Shown: positions 1 to 12,530, counted from the first letter of the stretch. The stretch: 64,000 nucleotides of DNA from Takakia lepidozioides (GCA_030704615.1 CM060731.1:36270001-36334000); one strand, 5' to 3'. The notes: a model not told the origin generated them from the sequence alone. Made by a program: numbers and translations.

Positions 1-1733
1 TAATTTTGTAATACGGGTTTTTTGTAGACACCATATTTTGAACTAAAAAGAATACTAGATTCTTTTATTAGCACCCAAATTTACTCTAAATATTATATAA
101 AGTTCAATTCGAACGAAAAAAAACGCAACACATGCATAACAAACAACAAAATACATGAACTTTATCCAGGTGAATATGACCTACTGTTATTCACTAACAA
201 ACTCATTCAGTGAGTCTGCATCATTGCTATCTAACACATACAAGTTTTTCTCTGGCTGGTAAGTTAAAGTGACAGTAATTATAATGGTGAAGGGAATCCT
301 AGCTTTCTTCTTCTCATATATTCTTTTTAAGAAATTTGTAACACAAAGTACCCCTTTTGTTTTTATAAATATATTTATCATAATACCACAACCCTTTGTT
401 AAAAATAAATTTATTAGAATTTTTATTTTTCAAGAGTTTGTTGGACCCTAGGAATTCATGCCGAGTGACTTCCCCTAGACTGCTTCTCTAGGTGGCTTTC
501 AGACTTTCAGTACTCTATCCTACTCTGTATTTGCGTCCATCTCCAGTTGATGTCTAAAGGACAATGCAAGCTGATTCGAGTTCTTTGGTGGCTTCGTTCG
601 TCTTTGTCTTCTCCTCGACAGTTAAATGGAAGCAAGATAGCTGTGAATAGTTTATGTAATGACTTCGAAGGAAGATTGCGCCCTAAATCTCCTCATTGAT
701 ATAGATATAGACAAGATAAGCTACAGCTGAATGGATGCGGGGATAACAGTGGGATGATCTTGGACAAGTGTTGGATAGAAGAAGGTGACATGGTGTCATG
801 TATTGGGGGGACGAACGATTTATGATGTGACAATAAGGGGCTTGGTATCGGTCCAAGAATACTCACTTGTTGTGTGGATTGCAATATCGCGGCAAACTCC
901 GGCTTGTCTATAATGTGTAATTAGGTATGACTAATACACCCAAAATTTGAAACCAACAAATAATCAAGTGTACGACAAACACGTCATTTATATTTGAACA
1001 AATTTCAATCGATCTTAAAAAATAAAAATAATTTAAACCTACACAATCTAGCGGTCATAACTAATTAAAAAATACGAAAGCAACTGCGAATATCTGGCGG
1101 TGACAATTAAAAGGAAAAAAAATAACCGCAATGATCAAAATTCGAAGGTCACAACTAACTTAAGAAATACCAAGATACATACGACCGCCGATATTCGGCG
1201 ATTGCATGTAATTTTAAAAAACCAAATAGCTGCGACCACCAAAAATCAGCGATCATAGCTAATTTAAAAACACAGATTATATAAGCACCCATTAGTATTT
1301 GGCAGTCGCATGTGATAATCCGGTTGGCGGCCGCGGCTAATTAGTAAATACAATCGTTTACTTTGTATCTTATATAAATTGAGACTGCTAGCATTGGCGG
1401 TCCTAATTTAATTTAAAATATAAAAAAAAAAAAAACCGTTTGTGGTATATGATAAAAAAAAACTTCTTATAATCCTTGAAGTACTTTAAACCAAGGTACA
1501 CATGGATGTCTAACAACACCACCATACGTTGCTACAGCATCACAATGTGATACTAGCAAAAAAGATGTAGGTGTTTGAAGAAGAGTGTGGAGATGTGAAG
1601 TAAAGTGAGAAACTCATTAAGTAGATGAACGAGGCAAAACAACAACAATTTGAAAAAGACCGTGTAAATTAAAAAAACTACTTTATAGCCTATGTCTTTC
1701 TCTTTTTATGCCTAAGCAGAGCTTCAATCGCAA
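1..1733. other. AT-rich intergenic spacer
   Basis: I see no supportable gene here. Open frames are short and low in complexity. The stretch is markedly more AT-rich than most of the window. It holds a degenerate short tandem repeat, listed separately at 1040-1400, and poly-A or poly-T runs such as the one near 1420-1435. Confidence 0.6.
1040..1400. repeat. degenerate ~55-60 bp tandem repeat
   Basis: A phrase of the type GGTCATAACTAATTTAAAAA recurs with heavy divergence near 1052, 1145, 1198 and 1252. The copies are separated by short segments containing GCGATTGC- or GCAACTGCG-like words. The units are roughly 50-60 bp long. The function is unknown; an old satellite-like array is the simplest reading. 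Confidence 0.45.
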
Positions 1734-2460
1734 ATGAGAGAAGAAGTGAAGTCATTTATGTTGATTATTCCAATTTCTTGGAAGGCGGCGTGGGCTAACA
1801 TTTGGAAAAAGCATAGATCATCCAAGATCTCTGCCTTTCTCTGGAGAATAGCTAATTGCATCATTCTTGTTGGAGCTCTAATTGCTGACCCCCCCTCTTC
1901 TTGTGCTACTTGCAATTTAAATGCTTCAGAATATTGAGCATTGTCTGGTCTCTTGCCCCTTCGCAGTTGCGGTTTGGTCTCGCGCTTTCTTTCTCTACTC
2001 CTTGTGGAATACAAACCTTACCTTTTCTGCTTCTGCTTTGCTTCTACACATTCATCGGGGAGCTAATTTCTGTTTTTGTCCTGTATGGGAATCTCTTAGA
2101 GGCATTATTTTGTGGCAGATCTGGAGAATGAGGTGCTCGATTGTATTCCAACATGCTGACCTTTGTGTTCAGAAAGTTCTATACTTGACTCACTTAGACC
2201 TTGTGTCTGCTCGAAAATCCTGGTGTGTTATTATGGCAGCTATTCCCAAGTGTGGCGACAGACGGAGAGCACAACTCCTTGCGTCCTTCAACAACTCGTA
2301 GGGAAAAAACGGTTTCTTCTGCACAAGGATTTCAGACTCGAGAGTTAGATGGGAAGATTCAATCCCTCCCTGCTGGCACCTCAGTTACTGCTAGGCGCTC
2401 CCCTGTGGATGCAGATGATGCCGAGGTGAATTGGCAGCATAGATGTTCACTTAGAAAATG
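1734..2460 (+). pseudogene. LINE (non-LTR retrotransposon) ORF2 3' remnant, zf-RVT region
   Basis: The frame starting at 1734 reads W-x3-W-x2-IWKKHRSSKISAFLWRIAN and then a Cys pair (CATC). After a one-base frame break near 1921-1937 the next frame continues with IEHCLVSCPFAVAVW and WRMRCSIVFQHADLC. This pattern of aromatic-rich IWK..KI..FLWR, then CxxC, then (E/I)xHxLxxCxxAxxxW is the zinc-binding region found after the reverse transcriptase in plant LINE ORF2 proteins. Endonuclease and reverse transcriptase are absent, so this is a 5'-truncated, frameshifted copy, as is usual for LINEs. The tail to about 2460 is a less certain continuation. No poly-A tail is clearly visible. Confidence 0.65.
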
Positions 2461-2671
2461 AAAATCTAAGGCTCAGTTATCATTTGAGGCTCCTATGATG
2501 AAGGAAGTAGCATGTAGTGCTGTTTTTCTTCTTCAGTTTTGCTGTTGTTCTTGTGATTTGCTGCATGCTCTTTGTTCCTTCCTTATATTGTCTTGCCTTT
2601 CTCCCCCCGCCTCCGCTATAGAGCCATTGGCTTAGAGTGGAACCTCAATCCTCAGCCTGATGGCATTGTAA

Positions 2672-4092
2672 GGCCCCGGTCACACCTGCCGGTTAGATAA
2701 CCGAAGGCTAACCGGTCAGTTACGTGACTGGTCAGATAGCTAATTAATCGCCGGCCGCACATGCTAGTTAAGTTTAACTGGTGCAACGCGGTTTGTTAGC
2801 CACGCTGCTGCCCGCACGACGACATCGCCATCTTCTCTCTCCGCGTGCGCACAAGCTATGTCTGTGGCTCTGTCCAACCTATATCATTATGAATCCAGGA
2901 CCTTAAAATATGCAAGATCTTCATTCACATATAATAGTCATTTTCAAGCTCATGATAAATGCCAGGGACCTCCAAACAAACATGGAAAATAGTAGGGTCC
3001 ACTTTAACCAATCCAGCTATGCACAGTCTCAACTACAATATGGAGGAGCCCAAAGACATGATGAAGCAAAATACCAGACTTTGATAATTAAAGCCTGGCT
3101 CTTTGTAAGGTCTTCATATCCACAACATATGACTGAAGATGTACTTTGTAATCAAAGCACAAAGTTCAAAACTTTCCTAGACTGCCCTTATGTGATCCAC
3201 TGCGATTACATGCAAGTTGCCTAGTAGCCGTATGTTTGAGTTTGTGTTTTGCAAGACTCAGCTTTCTTGAGCAGTATCAATGGCCATTGATTGCAGCCAA
3301 TGCCCCAACAAGTGCTGGTAAAAGTTCATTAATCGTCAACAACTGTGCATTTGCTTCGGAGAAAGGCTTTTGTATTTCCTTGACAAAAGAATGAGGATTC
3401 AGCCTAGTCAGGATGGCGGATTCCCCCTAAAGATCTCTGCGAGTTACACATCACTGTTGCCTGGATGCTTACATCCCCCACATTAATGCATATTGCCATC
3501 AACAGAATAAATAAGTGTAGAACAGCCAGCGACAAAACCTTTGTGTAGTCAAGTTTTGCAAGGTGTAGCCAAGCTTCGTGTTGGTGAACGCCAAAGAGCA
3601 GAAATAGAATCAGATCAACCATGCGGTCTAGAGTGCTTGCAGGGTTGGAAAAAGTGTGTATGATTATGTGCCTTGAAGCTTCTTGTCGAAGGTATTTGTT
3701 AGCTCTCGGTTCTCGACTGTGCCCCCATGCAACGTACAGATTCATAATCCGAATGTATATCTGATAGACCAGTGGAAAAGTTGGATTGCTCCCAACAAGT
3801 CACTTGATAGAACAAGTTGATCAAGAATGTGATGGCCCTTGCACTCTGATTCATGAGAGAACGAGTTGACGAGAACGCTTGCTCCGCTGCCCGATTTTTA
3901 ATTGCTGACCGAGGTTTAACACCTCCATGGAGGAGGTGTTAAATCTCGGCCTCTCCCCATTACAGATTTTAATGTCAGTTAATCGCCGGTTAGCTAACGG
4001 GCGACGTAATCGGCAGTTGCATCTTTCACCGTGCCATTAACACCAATTAGCTAACCTAATTGACTTCCTAACTGATAGGTGCGGCCGGGGCC
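2672..4092. mobile_element. PIF/Harbinger-like non-autonomous DNA transposon
   Basis: The left end is TAA then GGCCCCGGTCACACCTG. The right end is the inverse, CACC-like then GGTGCGGCCGGGGCC then TAA. The 15-17 bp terminal inverted repeats therefore begin GGCCCCGG at both ends and are flanked by the same TAA trinucleotide (2669-2671 and 4093-4095). A TWA duplication with GGCC-type ends is the PIF/Harbinger signature. Subterminal sequence on both sides is rich in TTAGCTAACCGG-like words. The 1,421-bp interior has no credible transposase frame, so the element would depend on an autonomous partner. Confidence 0.75.
3909..3948. repeat. perfect-type hairpin inside the Harbinger-like element
   Basis: CCGAGGTTTAACACCTCC is followed after a few bases by its near-exact reverse complement, GGAGGTGTTAAATCTCGG. 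The arms are about 18 bp with one mismatch and the loop is very short, giving a strong potential cruciform. It lies about 150 bp inside the right end of the 2672-4092 element. Confidence 0.7.
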
Positions 4093-4157
4093 TAAGGTTA
4101 TTGTTTCCTTACCTATTAAGAAAGTTTCCAGGGCCACTGTCCCCTGTTCTATAAAAT

Positions 4158-4187
4158 TAAAAATAATAATAATAATAATAATAATAA
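4158..4187. repeat. (ATA)n microsatellite
   Basis: About nine ATA/AAT units in a row. This is a simple repeat just outside the Harbinger-like element. The sequence from 4188 to about 4590 has no recognisable gene. Confidence 0.9.
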
Positions 4188-4596
4188 AAGCTTGAAAAAT
4201 GCCGCTTGGGTTGATTGAGGCTCATGTGGCAGTTTCCAACTATATGGATGTGGTATAGAAATCTTTTTGTCGACAACTTTGCTTTAAGAAGATTTCACTT
4301 TCTAGAGACATTGCAAGGAACTACAGCCATTGGGAGAGATTTGTGTCTTCCTCAGCTTTTTCTCACCCTTTCTCTTTTCAGAACATGCACTTTCTCTTCA
4401 TTGGGGGCTTTGAGAGTTGGGTCCGAGTGGATCTTTGTGGGTCTGCGTGTTTTTCATGTTACACTGGATTTGCGAGCAATATCCAGAAAGCAATAATAGA
4501 GATGAGGAGAAGATCTGGAAGAAATATTTTTCAAACCCAAGTTAATGCAGGGAGAATCAGGGCAGGAAGGTGGTGTTGGTGTTTGCCATGTAATTT

Positions 4597-4956
4597 ATGG
4601 CTAACCGATCTCAGCTCCTTCCGGCAAGGGGGCGGATCTATGCACCTGTTGTTGTAGCTGAAGCAGGTAGGGATGGAGCGCGGGGGCAGATCCATCCCAT
4701 AGAACCAGATTTCAAGCACAACAGTAAAATCAAGGCTTTGTGGATTGATAGCTACAAGAAACGTCCATGGGTGGATGTGCACCTTGGAGCACAGACAGCA
4801 CAGTTGCTTGAATCAGACACTTCAACTGTGGCGACTGCCTTTGTAACAGGAGCAAGGGCGGGAATCCACCAGAACTCTTCTAACTCTTGTCGGGATGTGA
4901 GGACACTGAAAGATGGGGACAGGAAGCTGATATGGTCCTTCGCGTGTTATGAATGA
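4597..4956 (+). pseudogene. PPR gene 5' fragment (paralogue of the 36.8-kb DYW gene leader)
   Basis: The 119-codon frame contains DFKHNSKIKALWIDSYKK followed by a segment ending SSNSCRDVRTLKDGDRKL. The second half matches the N-terminus of the DYW PPR protein starting at 36780 (NKNSSGTCEDVRTLCNAGQL). The DNA match includes CAGTT..GAATCAG.CAC. upstream and GATGTGAGGACACT downstream. The first half matches a cassette at 34796-35068 and a short block at 36080-36165. Here both halves are contiguous, whereas at 36 kb about 600 bp separates them. All PPR motifs are missing, so this is a truncated copy. A retrocopy or a partial segmental duplication are both possible origins. Confidence 0.55.
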
Positions 4957-5267
4957 AATAGTGTTCTTCCATGAACAACATACTCTGCAGCTCCTCCTCA
5001 CTAACATGCAAAACGCTCAAAACTCCTCAGTACCACCAATGTGCCATTGAAGCATATTATGGAACCCAACATGATGCTTCAAATTTTGAGACATTTTTTC
5101 ATCCTCTATCAGGAAACTTGGTAGCTTAAACCTCCCATGGATCTAATCCTTTCAACTTACTCCTGTTGGTCAACAAAGCCCAAAACTGACTTTGTTAGAC
5201 CCCTGCTACTCGTTCCAGAAGTTGCAGCAAGTAACTAGTGCCTAATGTCTTCCGGGTTCCTGTGAAA
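4957..5267. other. spacer / SRP72 3' flank
   Basis: No gene is recognised. The part nearest 5267 is presumably the 3' untranslated region and terminator of the minus-strand SRP72 gene. I saw no unambiguous polyadenylation signal. Confidence 0.4.
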
Positions 5268-8200
5268 CTACTTATGACCCTTCTTCTTGCCCTTATGCGA
5301 TCCAGTACTAGGAGGCAGTTTTGGGGCCTCACTGGTTGCTCTCAAATTTGTGGTCTTGCTAGACGCTCTAGAATTGGAAGCTGTGACTGTGCTGGGTCCA
5401 TTCGTATCTGTGGCACTTGGATCGCCTGACTTTTCTCTCAAAACTGATCCTTGGGAACCCCGAATCTGAGCTTTCAATTTGTCTTTCTTCTTTGGCCTGT
5501 AAGACGACCTCTCCCTCTTTGGTAACCATCTCTCTGGGTCAGGTGGGGGCCCGGGATTTGCAGGATCAAAACCCTTTGGGTACAAAGGTTTTCTCTTCCG
5601 TATTTTCTTTGCTTTGACTTCCTCAATCTTGTCATCACCTGTTTTGTTACCCTTCACTCCCTCCTCAGCACCCCGTCCTCGTTTTGAGCCGAGGGTTGAG
5701 GGTGCTGCCCTTTCCAAAGCTTCAACTTTCACAGATGACAAGCCTGGTAAGGGCGGAAGCTGTTTTACATAGAGCTCAGCATTGACAGGATCCGAGTATG
5801 CAGTACAGCACACGAGTCCAGTCAAGGCTTCTGTGCGTACCATGGTTGCTGAACTATTCACAAGTCGTTTCAAAATAGTTGCTGCTTCCTGCATCTTGTT
5901 GTGTCTCAACTTGAAAGCTGCTGCCTCCTGAAGTCCGCACTCTACAAACCCTGTATCGTCATCACCCATGTAGTTGTCCCAATGCTCTACAGCTTCTTCC
6001 AACACAGCATCAGCTGCCTGTATATCACCCCCCTTTTCTTTCAAAGCCACAATTGTAGCAACCATTCCAGGTTTGTGGCGAAGTTCAGTGATCATCTCCA
6101 ATGCGTCTGCAGCCTGCAAGTAGTTTCCAGCTGCAGCTGCAGCCTGAGCACGCACAAGATGGGCTTCTGTTGCATCGTTGGGGTGTGTTTTGGCATATTG
6201 TACCAGTAAGTCATCCGCATGTGCATGCTTTCCCTCCTTCAAAAGAAGAGATGCTGAGAATATCCTTGGCACCACGCTGTCTGGAAAAGTCTCCACTAAA
6301 GAAGAAACATATTCCCGAGCCTACATGGAAACAGTTACAAGTTAGTGCATGAATGTGTGATTTGCTGTAAACACCCTTCAACCTGCAGGATGAAAAAACA
6401 CAATTTCTTGTCATGTGGCAGGAAAAATATAGCCCTTGGCAATGTACAAGACGAGCAGGAACGAGATAGACAGGGAGATGAAGCGGTGAAGCCCTGAAAT
6501 ACACAGAACCTCACCTGGTCTAGCTTACTAGAATGCAACAGCAACAAGCATCTATTGTAGCAGATTGCCTCCTTCTGCCTCGGTGAGAGCTTGTGCTCCA
6601 AACCCTCAACAAACTGAAGCTTTTGCCCACCCTGCTTCTTCTCCAGTAACTTATCAGACTTTTTCAATGAATCGAAAAGGTCCCTTGCACCTCTCATCGC
6701 AATGAGGTTGTTAGAGGCTACAGCCAATGATGGTTTGTCTGCAAGCTTGCTTTTTAATAGCTTATTATAGCCCACAATAGCCTCCTCAGTGCGGCCCTGC
6801 ATCTGAAACAGCAACCAAGCTCTAAATCAGCTGTGCATCTGACTTGTAACTACCCTCATCTAGAACTTGACAGCCATGTGTGAAGCAAAATGAGATACAT
6901 GCTTCACTTACCTGATGCACAAAAGCAAGCTGCACAGATATTGGAGCCAGCTCACCCTCAATTTCCTCCACGGTGTACTCTTCGTCATACAAGATCTCTT
7001 CCCCTCTCCTATGACCAGCCAGAATCCAGCATAATCAAAATGCAATCAGGGGAGCTCTCTGTGAGTACTGCTATTGACCTTATGGTAATATTGAAATCCT
7101 CCATCATCTCTTCATTTGTGACCATCCTCTCAAAGATCGTTGAACAAATGCATGACCAGTCATTTCACTATGAAATACTCACATAATTTAGGGCCAATAG
7201 TCAGTGATTTCAAGAGAACGTACTTGTGAGACGTTGTTTGCCGTAGCCTCAGTCAGTGACTTCAAGAGAGAGAGAGAAAGAGAGAGAATTACTTTTGAGC
7301 GACCAATAAAAGTTCTTCAGCTTTGGAAAATTCCTGTCTTTCAACCAGCCCACATGCAGCATTGTGGGCAAGTTCGAATCCACTGCGTGGGGTCACTTTC
7401 AACGACTCCAACAGAGAGGGAACTTCAGATGACCGCCCCCCAGCGACATAAGCAGCCACGAGGTTGGTCTTCACTTCAATTGAATCAAATTTGGGCAGTC
7501 TAAACAGCTTTTCACAGCTCGGTATACAATCCCTGAAGTTCCCCATCCTGTACAAGATCTGAGCTTCCAGCTGCAGCACACTTGCGCTCCTTTCAACCCC
7601 TTTCAATGCTGCAAGGGCTTCAGTAGGTTGATTCAGCCTGTAAAGGCAGTATGCCTGCCAGTTTGAAAGGGGTGCTGTCAGCATTACTGAACATAGCATT
7701 TCCTCCAACCATTCATAAGAGTGCAAATTGATAGGCCATAGAGAATAAAATGATACTCGACAAAAAGACTTGGGACATTCCAAATACGTCCATAGCTATA
7801 GAACAGTCATACTTGGCCGTATAGGCCTTCAAGAATCAATCTAAAGACCTTTCTGGTAATAGGGTCCCCTGTCAATGGAATGTATTACTCCTGCAGATTG
7901 TCCAACCATCATCCCCTGCCTCATGGTCGACGGATGTGAAAAAACTACCTACAATAAACATATTTGCCAACACCGACCAAACCCGTGTACCTGATGCACT
8001 TCGGGATCCAGGAAACCCAAAGCGCATCAGGTATAGGGGCTTTATCTTTCATGGAGGATCACAGTGCACAGCTGTGCATTGACAGTAAAGTTGTCCCTCC
8101 TATGACCATGATACACTCCACTCCAGATCCATTGGCAATCTGGGCCCGAGAAATCCAACCTTGTGAAAATTCAGATCAACATTCGGTTTTTGAGTGGAAT

Positions 8201-8733
8201 CAATTGTTTGCAACGCCTGAGAGGTGTCGCCCGACTGTATCAATGCAACCACCTTGCATTCCAGCGCTTCCACATCTCCAGGTTCCAGTGCCAAAACTTT
8301 CAACGTCGTTAAGGACTACTGCGTTAACGACAAGAATTCCTCCTCCGTCTTTATCCTGTTAAAACAAAAACCCTAATTCGACTTCCAGTCCATTTCGTCC
8401 AATCCAAATTTCAGCAGACACAAATGCAGGAGCTCTCTTCAAGATTCTAGAACACTGTCTGATTCGACTTCCAATATTCCAATACATTCACATATTCCTC
8501 TTCGTACCTCTCTGTAGACACAAATTCAGGAGGATACTTTGGTCTGCAACTTTGACAGTCTGCTTGTAGTCATTGGCCCGCACATGGCGATCCAGCAACG
8601 CGATCAAGTCATCCGAAGAGGGCCCTTCCTTTTCCACCACCTGCGCCTCCCTCTTCACGTCCCCACCCGGTGTCGTGCTCTGTGGCGCAGGTGGCTTGGC
8701 CTTGGCGTTTCCACCTTTGGTCTTCTGCCCCAT
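5268..8733 (-). CDS. SRP72: signal recognition particle 72 kDa subunit (six exons)
   Basis: SRP72 binds 7S RNA with SRP68 in the cytosolic signal recognition particle, which targets ribosomes to the ER. My exon model on the minus strand is 8733-8538, 8296-8160, 7654-7293, 7008-6912, 6802-6515 and 6320-5268. Every junction keeps phase and totals 2,133 nt (710 residues plus stop), slightly longer than the ~660-670 usual in the family. The first five exons give TPR-like helices (KVVALI, YCLYRLN, EAQILYRMG, ELAPISVQLAFV, KEAICYNRCLLLLHSSKLD). The last exon carries the conserved basic RNA-binding segment RKRKPLYPKGFDPANPGPPP followed by DPERWLPKRERSSYRPKKKD, then a low-complexity basic tail ending in KGKKKGHK. 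The start is MGQKTKGG; an upstream in-frame ATG six codons earlier is possible. Intron 1 looks U12-type (separate entry); the rest are ordinary GT-AG. Confidence 0.93.
7262..7290. repeat. (GA)n microsatellite in SRP72 intron 3
   Basis: GAGAGAGAGAAAGAGAGAGA-type run immediately downstream, on the minus strand, of the exon 3 donor (AAAA|GTAATTC). On the transcript it is a CU-rich tract close to the 5' splice site. Confidence 0.8.
8297..8537 (-). other. U12-type (minor spliceosome) intron 1 of SRP72
   Basis: On the minus strand the donor reads GTATCCTCC directly after the codons for VADQ plus one base, close to the U12 consensus RTATCCTT. A branch-site match, TCCTTAAC, sits at 8315-8308, and the only phase-compatible AG lies about 11 nt further on (8298-8297). 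Using it gives VADQ-ILALEPGDVEALECKVVALI, which aligns without gaps to plant SRP72. Other AGs (GCAG, GTAG upstream) put the protein out of frame. There is no strong polypyrimidine tract. All three features are diagnostic of minor-class introns. Confidence 0.8.
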
Positions 8734-9254
8734 TGTGCAGAGCACCTCCAAACCTGTGGACTACTTCAATGCAACAACCGGCACCCACAAACCTCAAAGA
8801 CAACCAAAACACACTAACCACCACCACCACCTCAAGCTGTCCACATTCTCTTCTCGGAATGCTTGGGATAAGTCACAAAACACAATCATGCCAGCGGTCT
8901 ATCTATGGCTTCCATTGCAACACTGCATTGCCCGATGCTCTGATGAGAGAAGGCGATCTATCGATCTGTCCGTCTTCTCGCTCTCTGCGCGAACCTCGAT
9001 GCCTTGACGGCTCAAAAGCTCAGCTTCCTTCAACAGTTGTTGATTCGAATCTGTTAAGCACAGATGGCCGTTAACTAACGTGTTGTTAACTAACAGAATT
9101 TGAGACATGGGCTTCTTCCAGCAAGCTGAACAAATTCTAGTCTCTGCCTGTTTACATGTGCAGGTTGTGCAACCAGAGACCCTTGAAGTCCTGAAAGCCC
9201 TGTACTAATAATGTGTGTGTGTGTGGGTAAGAGAGGGCTTGACTGCTTCACTTG
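8734..9254. other. SRP72 5' flank and DYW PPR 3' flank
   Basis: No separate gene is supported. The region must hold the SRP72 promoter and 5' UTR and the 3' end of the PPR gene. Plus-strand open frames at 8573-9074 overlap the SRP72 first exon and look like shadows. A (TG)n run lies near 9210-9226. Confidence 0.4.
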
Positions 9255-12200
9255 TCACCAATAATCCCCACAAGAACACTCGCCATTCTTGAAGTGATGA
9301 AAGCGGCTGGCATCCCTTGCAACAATTTCTCGACCAACAATGTTGGAGATGAATTTGGTGGCAGTGTGGCAATCTCCGCATACCCGAAGATTCTTTATTA
9401 TGCGGATAGGTGTCCCAGGGGGTGTACTGATGAGCCCAAAAGCAATGGCCAGCTTTTCACTGTGGTGGCAGAGAACTTGTTCCTTGGCCTGCTCATCCAC
9501 ATCATGCAAGACGAAGCGAGTGTCTGGGACATATCCTGCATGCTTCATCTTCCTGGTTAATCTCTCCAACTCGGCGTGAATCTCTTCTATTTGTGGGTGT
9601 GATCTATCTTCCACAGCAAATGTATGCACCCTGTTATGGACCTCTATTGAGGTGTACCCTGGCTTTTTCTCCACACCACTATCCTCCATTTCTTTTGTCA
9701 CATTTGCTACATCATCCCACTTGCCAGCAGCAGCATAGATATTTGAAAGCAGCAGATATACTCCACTATTATGTGGTTCCAACTCAAGGGTACATTCTGC
9801 TGCGCGTTTTGCTAGCTTCACATTGCCATGGATTCTGCAGGCACCAAGCAAGGCCCCCCATACTGGAGCATCTGGTTCAAATGGCATTGTGTTGATCAAT
9901 TCCTCTGCCTCATCCAAGTGTCCGGCACGGCCAAGCAGGTCGACCATACAGGTATAGTGTTTCCGTGTTGGTTGGATGCCATGATCTCGACTCATCGAAC
10001 GGAAGCAGAGACGGCCTTCATCAACTAGGCCCACATGGCTGCATGCGCAGAGGACACAAATAAATGTGACCTCGTCTGGCCTTATTCCTTCCCGCTGCAT
10101 TTGTTCAAATAATTGGAGGGCTTCCAGGCCACGCCCATGCTGGGCATATCCTGTGATCATAGCATTCCAAGAGATCACATTTCTTCCGATGATATTGTCA
10201 AACACTTGCTGTGCATCCCCCAAACTCCCACACTTAGCATACATGTCAACCAGGGCAGTCCCCACACAGACATCGGACTCCATTCCAAATTCGATGACCC
10301 GGGCATGGACCCACCTGCTCTCTTCCAGGACCGCAAGACTGGCGCATGCATTGAGGATGCTCATGAATGTAAGCTTATTAGGTGTCACACATTCCCACTG
10401 CATTTGCTGAAAGAGCTGAAATGCTTCTACACTGTGCCCTTGCTGAGCTAATCCTGCAATCATTGCATTCCATGAGATTACATCTCGCTCAGCCATTTCA
10501 TTGAACTTTTGATATGCATCCACCACGCTCCCACACTTGCAATACATGCTGATAAGGGCATTTCCCACTCCAATATCTGACTCTAATCCAGCTATGATGA
10601 CTTCCTCATGAAGCCACTTGCCCTGTTCAAGAGCTGCTGGGTTGGCACATGCATGAAGGATGCTAATGAAAGTGATATTGTCTGCCTTCATGTCTTCTTG
10701 GTGCATCTGCTGAAAAAGATCAAATGCCTCTTGACCTTGCCCCTGCTGAGCAGATCCTGAAATCATTGCAGTCCAGGAGACCACATCTCGCTTGGGCATT
10801 TTGTCAAATACTTGCCGTGCATCCACAACACTCCCACACTTGCAGTACATGCTGATAAGGGCATTTGCCACTTTGACATTTGACTCAAAGCCGGCATTGA
10901 CAATTTCTGCATGGAGCTGCTTACCATGTTCCAGGGCTATTCGGCCAGAACATGCATTGAGAATGCTCATATAGGTGATCTCGTTGGGCTTCACTCCTTC
11001 TCGTTGCATTCGGTGAAAGAGGTCAAATGCCCTTTCAGCATGCCCTTGTTGAGCTAATCCTGTAACCATAGCATTCCATGAGATCACATCTCGCTTAGGC
11101 ATTTTGCCAAACACTTGGAGTGCATCTACCATTCTCCCGCACTTACAATACATGCTCACAAGGGAAGTTCCTACAAAGATATCTGACTCAAATCCAGCTC
11201 TGATGATCCTCACATGGAGCTGCTTGCCCTGTTCCTGATCCAAGACACATGCATTAAGGATGCTAACAAAAGTAACTTTGTTGGGCTTCACGCCTTGTCG
11301 TTGCATTTGGTGAAAGAGGTTAATTGCCTGTTTTCCATGCCCTTGCTGAGCAGAGCCTGCAATCATCGCGTTCCATGAGACCACATCTTGCTTTGGCATT
11401 TTGTCAAACACTTGGCGGGCATCAATTACACTTCCACACCTGCAATACATGCTGACAAGGGCATTTCCCACTTTGACATCTGATTCCAATCCAGATTTGA
11501 TGATGCCTGTGTGGAGCCACCTGCCCTGTTCCAGAGCTGCTAGACTTGAGCATGCATTGAGGATGCTTATGAAAGTGACCTTGTTTGGCTTAACGTTTTC
11601 TTGTTGCATTTGCTGAAACAGGTCGAATGCCAATTGACCATGATCTTGCTGAGCATATCCAGCAATCATTGCAGTCCATGAGATCACATCATTCTTTGGC
11701 ATTTTGTCAAAGACTTGACGAGCATCCACCGCACTCCCGCACCTGCAATACATACCGACAAGGGCAGTCCCCACTCGGACATCCGTCTCGAATCCAGCTT
11801 TGACGATGCCCCCATGGAGCTGCTTGCCCTGTTCCAAATCCGCTGGGCTGACACACGCCTTGAGAATGCTTATGTAAGTGACATTGTCAGGTTTCGTGCC
11901 TTCTCGTTGCATTTGCCGAAAAAGTTCAAAGGCCTCTGCAACATGCCCTTCCTGAGCATGTCCTGCAATCATCGCAGTCCAAGATATCACGTTCGGTTTC
12001 GGCATTTCCACGAACACTTTGTGCGCATCCACAACACTCCCGCATTTACAATACATGCTGACAAGAGCGGTTTCTAAGACGTCATCTAGCTCGAATCCAC
12101 TCTTAATGATGTGCTCGTGGACCGCCTTGCCAACTGCCAGTTCTTTTGTCCTACCAGACCCCTGCAAGAGATGAGCACATGTCTCGGAATACTCCCGAAA

Positions 12201-12530
12201 GCCTCGTTGCTCCATGTGATCTAAATTGCGCACCGCATCTTTCACTCGTCCCACCTTGACCAATGTGCTCACATACCCACTATTTCCTGAGTCCTGCTTC
12301 CATTGTTCTCCCTCCCGTATATCGCTTCGTCCTCCATTATAAGCAGTGGTGGTAGTGGCCAAGCAAACACACATACCCCTACCCCGACACTGATACCCAC
12401 TAAAGAATCGGGTTTGCTTGTATAAACCAAATTCCAGCTCCCTGCATTGTAAGGAAGAACGCCTTGAGCACAGTATCTCGAGCCCGGAGCATTCTGTGCA
12501 GAGAGCGCTAGCACTTTTCATCATGCGCAC
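9255..12530 (-). CDS. PLS-class pentatricopeptide repeat protein with DYW deaminase domain (1,091 aa)
   Basis: Predicted organelle RNA-editing factor: PPR repeats read RNA bases and the DYW domain deaminates C to U (family knowledge). An intronless frame of 1,091 codons. The ~100-residue leader is Ser/Arg/Cys-rich, compatible with organelle targeting. The repeats form about seven PLS triplets, each marked by a phrase like [14 protein letters not shown] (also SWTAM, SWNAMV). E/E+ motifs follow ([20 protein letters not shown]), then the DYW domain from about residue 997. Visible catalytic and zinc residues are HSE (Glu ~1025) and CGDCH (Cys ~1051 and ~1054), and the protein ends in CGDYW. The PG-box Trp is replaced (PGYTSIEV instead of CSWIEV). 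Its closest relative in the window is the 31.3-kb gene in the same orientation. The RNA target cannot be read with confidence. Confidence 0.92.
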   Translation of the reverse strand: MRMMKSASALCTECSGLEILCSRRSSLQCRELEFGLYKQTRFFSGYQCRGRGMCVCLATTTTAYNGGRSDIREGEQWKQDSGNSGYVSTLVKVGRVKDAVRNLDHMEQRGFREYSETCAHLLQGSGRTKELAVGKAVHEHIIKSGFELDDVLETALVSMYCKCGSVVDAHKVFVEMPKPNVISWTAMIAGHAQEGHVAEAFELFRQMQREGTKPDNVTYISILKACVSPADLEQGKQLHGGIVKAGFETDVRVGTALVGMYCRCGSAVDARQVFDKMPKNDVISWTAMIAGYAQQDHGQLAFDLFQQMQQENVKPNKVTFISILNACSSLAALEQGRWLHTGIIKSGLESDVKVGNALVSMYCRCGSVIDARQVFDKMPKQDVVSWNAMIAGSAQQGHGKQAINLFHQMQRQGVKPNKVTFVSILNACVLDQEQGKQLHVRIIRAGFESDIFVGTSLVSMYCKCGRMVDALQVFGKMPKRDVISWNAMVTGLAQQGHAERAFDLFHRMQREGVKPNEITYMSILNACSGRIALEHGKQLHAEIVNAGFESNVKVANALISMYCKCGSVVDARQVFDKMPKRDVVSWTAMISGSAQQGQGQEAFDLFQQMHQEDMKADNITFISILHACANPAALEQGKWLHEEVIIAGLESDIGVGNALISMYCKCGSVVDAYQKFNEMAERDVISWNAMIAGLAQQGHSVEAFQLFQQMQWECVTPNKLTFMSILNACASLAVLEESRWVHARVIEFGMESDVCVGTALVDMYAKCGSLGDAQQVFDNIIGRNVISWNAMITGYAQHGRGLEALQLFEQMQREGIRPDEVTFICVLCACSHVGLVDEGRLCFRSMSRDHGIQPTRKHYTCMVDLLGRAGHLDEAEELINTMPFEPDAPVWGALLGACRIHGNVKLAKRAAECTLELEPHNSGVYLLLSNIYAAAGKWDDVANVTKEMEDSGVEKKPGYTSIEVHNRVHTFAVEDRSHPQIEEIHAELERLTRKMKHAGYVPDTRFVLHDVDEQAKEQVLCHHSEKLAIAFGLISTPPGTPIRIIKNLRVCGDCHTATKFISNIVGREIVARDASRFHHFKNGECSCGDYW

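Noticed and set aside
8539-9074. Plus-strand open frames over the SRP72 first exon
   Set aside because: They are antisense shadows of the SRP72 exon and its flank, and show no family resemblance.
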